Part shown: in pieces, positions 4,472 through 7,857 of the stretch | How the letters are laid out: each line of letters begins with the position of its first letter | How positions within the stretch are numbered: position 1 is the stretch's first letter | NCBI GenBank assembly: GCA_946482165.1 | Contig: CAMLQS010000237.1 | Coordinates: forward strand, 1 to 7,857 | Length of the DNA stretch: 7,857 bases | Origin: an uncultured Verrucomicrobiota bacterium | GTDB taxonomy: Bacteria > Verrucomicrobiota > Verrucomicrobiae > Opitutales > Opitutaceae | Reading direction: 5' to 3' | The notes under the pieces: generated by a model | What the model was told of the DNA's origin: nothing | Seen by the model: only the letters and a program-made list of their open reading frames with translations | The model's database searches: none | Position numbers and translations under genes: made by a program

Positions 4472-6721
4472 TCAACACAAGTTCACCGGATCCACATCCA
4501 GCACCTGGATCATGTCCTCCGGCCACTCGAACTCCGCCCGCAGCCGCGCCACCTCCGCCACGATCTTCGTCACCGGCGCGTTGCAGAAATACCACAGCTG
4601 CCAGCGATACTCGTCCTGGATCTTCTCGATCGGCGCCGCCGCCGGCCCCATCAGCGTCACCTTCTCGCCCAACGCCTCCTCCACCCGCTTCTTCCAGCCC
4701 TCCGCGAAGAAACGCAGCTTCTCCGGGTTCGGCCCGCGAAACAGGTGGTGCAACAAATGCCGCGTCGGCGGATACCCGAAATCCTTCCGAACCTTGATCT
4801 CCGTCTGCGCAAAACCGACGTAGTCCGCGTGCCGTGAAAACTGGATCGCCCCCGCCTCGGGCGTGAAGGTCTGCACCACCACCTCGCCCGCCCGGTCGCC
4901 GCGCCCCGCCCGCCCCGCCACCTGCACCAGCAGCTGAAAGGTCCGCTCGTTCGCGCGGAAATCCGGCACGTGCATCGACAGGTCCGCGTCCACCAGCCCC
5001 ACCAGCGTCACGTTGGGGAAATCCAGCCCCTTCGCGATCATCTGCGTGCCCACCAGGATATCGATCTTCCCCGCGCGGAAGGCCGACAGCACCTCGCGGA
5101 ACCTGTTCTTCTTCGACATCGTATCCGTATCGATTCGCTCGATACGCGCCTTCGGCAGCACCCGCCGCACCGCCTCCTCCACCCGCTGCGTGCCCGTGCC
5201 GCGCCACTTGATCTCCGGCGACGCGCAGCTCGGGCACCGCGCCGGCGCGTTCCGCTGATGCCCGCACAGGTGGCACCGCAGCGTCTCGTCCGTGCGGTGG
5301 TAGGTCATGCTCACGCTGCAATGCGGACACTCCTCCACGTGGCCGCACTTCCGGCACTGCATCGCCGACGAGTAGCCGCGCCGGTTGATGAACAAAATGA
5401 CCTGCTCCTTCTTAGCCAGACGCCCGAGCATCCCGTCCACCAGCCGCCGCGACAGCGTCACCCCGCCGCCGCGCTGCCGCATCGCCTCCACCCGCATGTC
5501 CACCACGTCGATGAAGGGCAGCTTCCGGTCGTCGATCCGTTGCGTCAGCTTCAACAAACCATACTTCCCGGCGCTCGCGTTGGCCCACGTCTCCAGCGAC
5601 GGCGTCGCCGAGCCGAGCAGACACAGCGCCCCGCACAACTTCGCCCGATAGATCGCCGTGTCGCGCCCATGGTAGCGCGGCGTCTCGTCCTGCTTGTAGG
5701 CCGGCTCGTGCTCCTCATCGACCACGATCAGCCGCAGGTTTTGCACCGGCGCGAACACCGCCGAGCGCGCGCCCACCACCACCCTCGCCTCGCCCGTCGC
5801 CAGCGCCAGCCAGCCGTCCAGCCGCTCGCCTTCGCTCAGCATGCTGTGCCACACCACCGCGCGATGATCCGGCGCGATCGCCTCCAGCCGCGACCGCAGC
5901 CGCGCCACCGTCTGCGGCGTCAAGGCCACCTCCGGCACCAAAAACGCCACGCCTCCCCCCGCCGCCAAGGCGTCCTGGATCGCGCGCAGATACACCTCGG
6001 TCTTGCCCGAGCCCGTCACGCCGAAGAGCAGCTGCACGCCAAATTTCTGCTCCTTCAACGCCGCCCCCAGCGCATCCACCGCCCCCTGCTGCTCCGCGTT
6101 GAGGATATGCGGTTGCGCCGCCACATGCTCGCCCGCCGCATGGTCGTCCGCGTAGGCGATCCGCTCCACCCGCCGCGATTCCTCGCGCAACAGCCCGCGC
6201 GTCACCAGCCCGTTGACCGCCGCCGCCGACACCCCGAGCCGATCCAACGCGAGAGATTTCAGCACCGGCCGCGGCTGCACCCTTAAAAAATCATAGACCC
6301 GCGCCTGCGCCGGCGCGCGCTTCGTCAACGCCGCCATTTCGTCCGGCGAAAGCGTCCGCGTCACCACCAGCAATTTCTCCTGCTTGAGCGAAGCCGCCTT
6401 CCGCACCGCGCCCGGCAGCATGGTTTCGATGATCCCATCGAGCGGCGCCGCGTAGTAGGCGCTCATCCACTTCGCCAACCGCAGCAAATCGGGAGGCAAA
6501 GCCGGAAACGGATACACCAGCCCCGCGAGCGGCTTGCAGCGTTCGACTGGAAAATCCTTCGGCTCCGAAAACTCCGCCACGATCCCAAGGTGAAACCGGT
6601 TCACGATCGGAATCCGCACCAGCGACCCCACCTGCAGCTCCGCGCGCAGCGTCTCCGGCACCTTGTAATGAAGGAGCTTGTCGAAACCTGCGAGAGGATG
6701 GACGCCAACCGTGACGGTCAT
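4472..6721 (-). CDS. priA: PriA, primosomal replication-restart helicase
   Basis: PriA is a 3'-to-5' DNA helicase that recognises stalled or repaired forks and reloads the replicative helicase. From the ATG at 6721 it is 749 aa, close to the usual length (732 in E. coli). The N-terminal 3'-DNA-binding domain covers about 1-105. Walker A GVTGSGKT is at 234-241, the DEEH box at 335-338, the aromatic-rich loop RYHGRD at 349-354 and GSATPS at 370-375. Eight zinc-binding cysteines occur as four CxxC pairs (456/459, 465/468, 483/486, 496/499). The C-terminal helicase lobe has GTQMIAKGLDFP at 558-569 and VAGRAGR at 601-607, followed by the C-terminal domain. All catalytic parts are intact. The frame is open to 6910, but the extra 63 residues are low-complexity, and the family N-terminus (VTVGVHPL) begins right at the chosen ATG. 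There is no clear Shine-Dalgarno. It is divergent from the PRC-barrel gene, and its 3' end abuts the palindrome. Confidence 0.98.
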   Translation of the reverse strand: MTVTVGVHPLAGFDKLLHYKVPETLRAELQVGSLVRIPIVNRFHLGIVAEFSEPKDFPVERCKPLAGLVYPFPALPPDLLRLAKWMSAYYAAPLDGIIETMLPGAVRKAASLKQEKLLVVTRTLSPDEMAALTKRAPAQARVYDFLRVQPRPVLKSLALDRLGVSAAAVNGLVTRGLLREESRRVERIAYADDHAAGEHVAAQPHILNAEQQGAVDALGAALKEQKFGVQLLFGVTGSGKTEVYLRAIQDALAAGGGVAFLVPEVALTPQTVARLRSRLEAIAPDHRAVVWHSMLSEGERLDGWLALATGEARVVVGARSAVFAPVQNLRLIVVDEEHEPAYKQDETPRYHGRDTAIYRAKLCGALCLLGSATPSLETWANASAGKYGLLKLTQRIDDRKLPFIDVVDMRVEAMRQRGGGVTLSRRLVDGMLGRLAKKEQVILFINRRGYSSAMQCRKCGHVEECPHCSVSMTYHRTDETLRCHLCGHQRNAPARCPSCASPEIKWRGTGTQRVEEAVRRVLPKARIERIDTDTMSKKNRFREVLSAFRAGKIDILVGTQMIAKGLDFPNVTLVGLVDADLSMHVPDFRANERTFQLLVQVAGRAGRGDRAGEVVVQTFTPEAGAIQFSRHADYVGFAQTEIKVRKDFGYPPTRHLLHHLFRGPNPEKLRFFAEGWKKRVEEALGEKVTLMGPAAAPIEKIQDEYRWQLWYFCNAPVTKIVAEVARLRAEFEWPEDMIQVLDVDPVNLC

Positions 6722-6820
6722 GGAGGGCGGAGTGAAGCCACAGCTGCCTCGCACGCACCAATCAATTTCGTTCGGACGCACCTTCACCCGCGCGCGCCGC
6801 GTCTCCGGCGCCTGATGCCG

Positions 6821-6849
6821 ATCATACGCGGAGACACCGCGGGCAAGTC
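6821..6849 (-). promoter_or_regulatory. possible promoter of priA
   Basis: On the minus strand TATGAT (6821-6826) is a 5-of-6 match to the -10 consensus. A poor -35 (GACTTG, 6844-6849) lies 17 bp upstream. This would give a leader of roughly 90 nt. An alternative TTGAAC with 17-bp spacing to ATATGG lies slightly further upstream. The 232-bp divergent spacer must hold promoters for both priA and the PRC-barrel gene; I cannot place the latter. Confidence 0.3.
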
Positions 6850-6953
6850 CCCATATCGCCGCACCCCCTTTCGGTTCAAGATACCGTCGCTGAGACGTCG
6901 GACGACGCACCTGCGCAAGCCGCGCCCGGGCGGCGCCCCGTCTCTCCCTTTTT

Positions 6954-7664
6954 ATGCTTCAAGACCTCAGAAAACTCATCGGCTGCAAAATCGGCGCCAA
7001 CGACGGCGACATCGGACACGTGAAAGATTTCTATTTCGACGACCAGAGCTGGATCGTCCGCTACCTCGTCGCCGACACCGAAAACTGGCTGCCCAACCGA
7101 AAGCGGGTGCTGCTCGCTCCCCCCGCCTTCGGGCTGCGCGCCTTCGGGAAAAACCCCGAAGAGCCCCACACCCTTCGCGTAACGTTGAATCGGAAGAAAA
7201 TCGAAGACAGCCCCGACATTGAAACGCATCGGCCGGTCTCGCGCCAACAAGAGGTCGAATATTACGACCACTTTGGCTGGCCCATGTATTGGTCCGCCGA
7301 TCCGATGTCGGGCGCGGGCGCGATGGCGCCGGTCATGGTCCCCTTTGCCGCCGAAACACGTCCCGTGCCTCCGGCGGACGTGCATCTGCGCAGCATGCGC
7401 GAGGTGACCGGCTACAGCCTCGGGGCCAGCGACGGCGAGATCGGCAAGGTCGCGGGCTTTTTCGTGGATCAACGCACCTGGCGCATCTGCGAAATCGCGG
7501 TGGAGACCGGACATTGGTATTCGGGCAAGGAGATCCTGGTGCTGCCCGCCAGCGTCGCCCGCATCAGCTACGACGCGTCCACCGTGTTCGTTAATCTCAA
7601 CCGCGGCCAGATCCGCGACACCGCCCGCAACCAAGTCGTCGAGGCCGGCGTGGCGGCAAAGTGA
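6954..7664 (+). CDS. protein with two PRC-barrel domains
   Basis: This is a 236-aa soluble protein with two PRC-barrel-like halves. The first covers about 4-82 (LIGCKIGANDGDIGHVKDFY, then WIVRYLVADT and VLLAP) and the second about 145-222 (EVTGYSLGASDGEIGKVAGF, then WRICEIAVET and ILVLPASV). The halves align with each other, including G-x-x-x-GA/AS-DG-xIG-V and the W-x-x-x-x-x-V-x-T strand, so the gene arose by duplication. The linker (about 83-144) is rich in Met, Pro and Trp. PRC-barrel domains occur in RNA-processing proteins, in photosynthetic reaction centres and in many uncharacterised stress or envelope-linked proteins. The two-domain form, with no other domain, belongs to the last group and its function is not known. 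The ATG at 6954 follows a pyrimidine-rich stretch with no Shine-Dalgarno. No signal peptide or membrane segment is present. Confidence 0.92.
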   Translation: MLQDLRKLIGCKIGANDGDIGHVKDFYFDDQSWIVRYLVADTENWLPNRKRVLLAPPAFGLRAFGKNPEEPHTLRVTLNRKKIEDSPDIETHRPVSRQQEVEYYDHFGWPMYWSADPMSGAGAMAPVMVPFAAETRPVPPADVHLRSMREVTGYSLGASDGEIGKVAGFFVDQRTWRICEIAVETGHWYSGKEILVLPASVARISYDASTVFVNLNRGQIRDTARNQVVEAGVAAK

Positions 7665-7728
7665 CCCCTCCCCGACTAGGGACCGCTTCCCATTCCCGCG
7701 GCCAACCAGGCTTCGATTTGGGAGAGCA

Positions 7729-7763
7729 CCGCGCCCTTGTGGCTAAAGGGAGGTCCTAAAAAA
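7729..7763. repeat. imperfect direct repeat, copy 1 (35 bp)
   Basis: CCGCGCCCTT, then GTGGCT, then AAAGGGAGGTCCTAAAAAA. The outer parts match copy 2 at 7775-7802 exactly, and the six bases GTGGCT are extra. Confidence 0.85.
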
Positions 7764-7774
7764 CAGGAAGTGGT

Positions 7775-7802
7775 CCGCGCCCTTAAAGGGAGGTCCTAAA
7801 AA
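7775..7802. repeat. imperfect direct repeat, copy 2 (28 bp)
   Basis: CCGCGCCCTT followed directly by AAAGGGAGGTCCTAAAAA, the second copy of the repeat at 7729-7763 without the six-base insertion. The region from 7665 to the window end has no gene I can support. Confidence 0.85.
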
Positions 7803-7857
7803 CTCCGGCGGGGTCTGCGTTGAGAGCCAAACGGCAGGCCGCAAGGCGGGGAGGCGG

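Noticed and set aside
4970..6286. A 438-codon plus-strand frame inside priA
   Set aside because: Arg/His/Pro-rich antisense shadow of a clearly real gene, with no recognisable motif.

Overview
The window is about 65-70% GC by eye and carries five protein genes, four on the minus strand and one on the plus strand. I think it comes from a Verrucomicrobiota genome, most likely Opitutaceae-like. That is an inference from the GC content, the pair of PRC-barrel and flotillin genes, and spacers full of periodic 'CCGCGGATT/CACGGAG' and 'GAGAAC' repeats that I associate with that group. No 16S or other marker gene is present to settle it.

Layout, left to right. (1) At 52-2244, minus strand, is a flotillin/SPFH scaffold protein of the E. 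coli YqiK type with an unusually long coiled-coil stalk, followed by a small hairpin at 16-34. (2) At about 2335-2574 is a short spacer with a 13-bp tandem repeat and what looks like the debris of a small repeat element. (3) At 2575-3396, minus strand, is a metal-dependent amidohydrolase of the Amidohydro_2 type. (4) At 3465-3725, minus strand, is a small DUF3892-type protein just upstream of the amidohydrolase and possibly cotranscribed with it. (5) At 3726-4471 is 746 bp with no credible gene. It holds two copies of a 41-42 bp purine-rich repeat enclosing three strong hairpins, then two short-period repeat tracts, then a 186-bp imperfect palindrome with about 20-bp terminal inverted repeats that stops 6 bp short of the priA stop codon. 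(6) At 4472-6721, minus strand, is a complete priA, the primosomal replication-restart helicase. (7) At 6722-6953 is a 232-bp divergent promoter region. (8) At 6954-7664, plus strand, is a protein with two PRC-barrel domains. (9) At 7665-7857 is a tail with an imperfect 28/35-bp direct repeat.

The genes do not form one pathway. PriA is housekeeping, and flotillin and the PRC-barrel protein are general envelope or stress-type proteins. I see no defence system, prophage, CRISPR array, tRNA or rRNA. The most unusual content is non-coding: the repeat cassette and the palindrome in 3895-4465, and a short motif (GG-GGTCC-AAAA) duplicated in two separate spacers. None of the five genes has a clear Shine-Dalgarno sequence in front of its best start.
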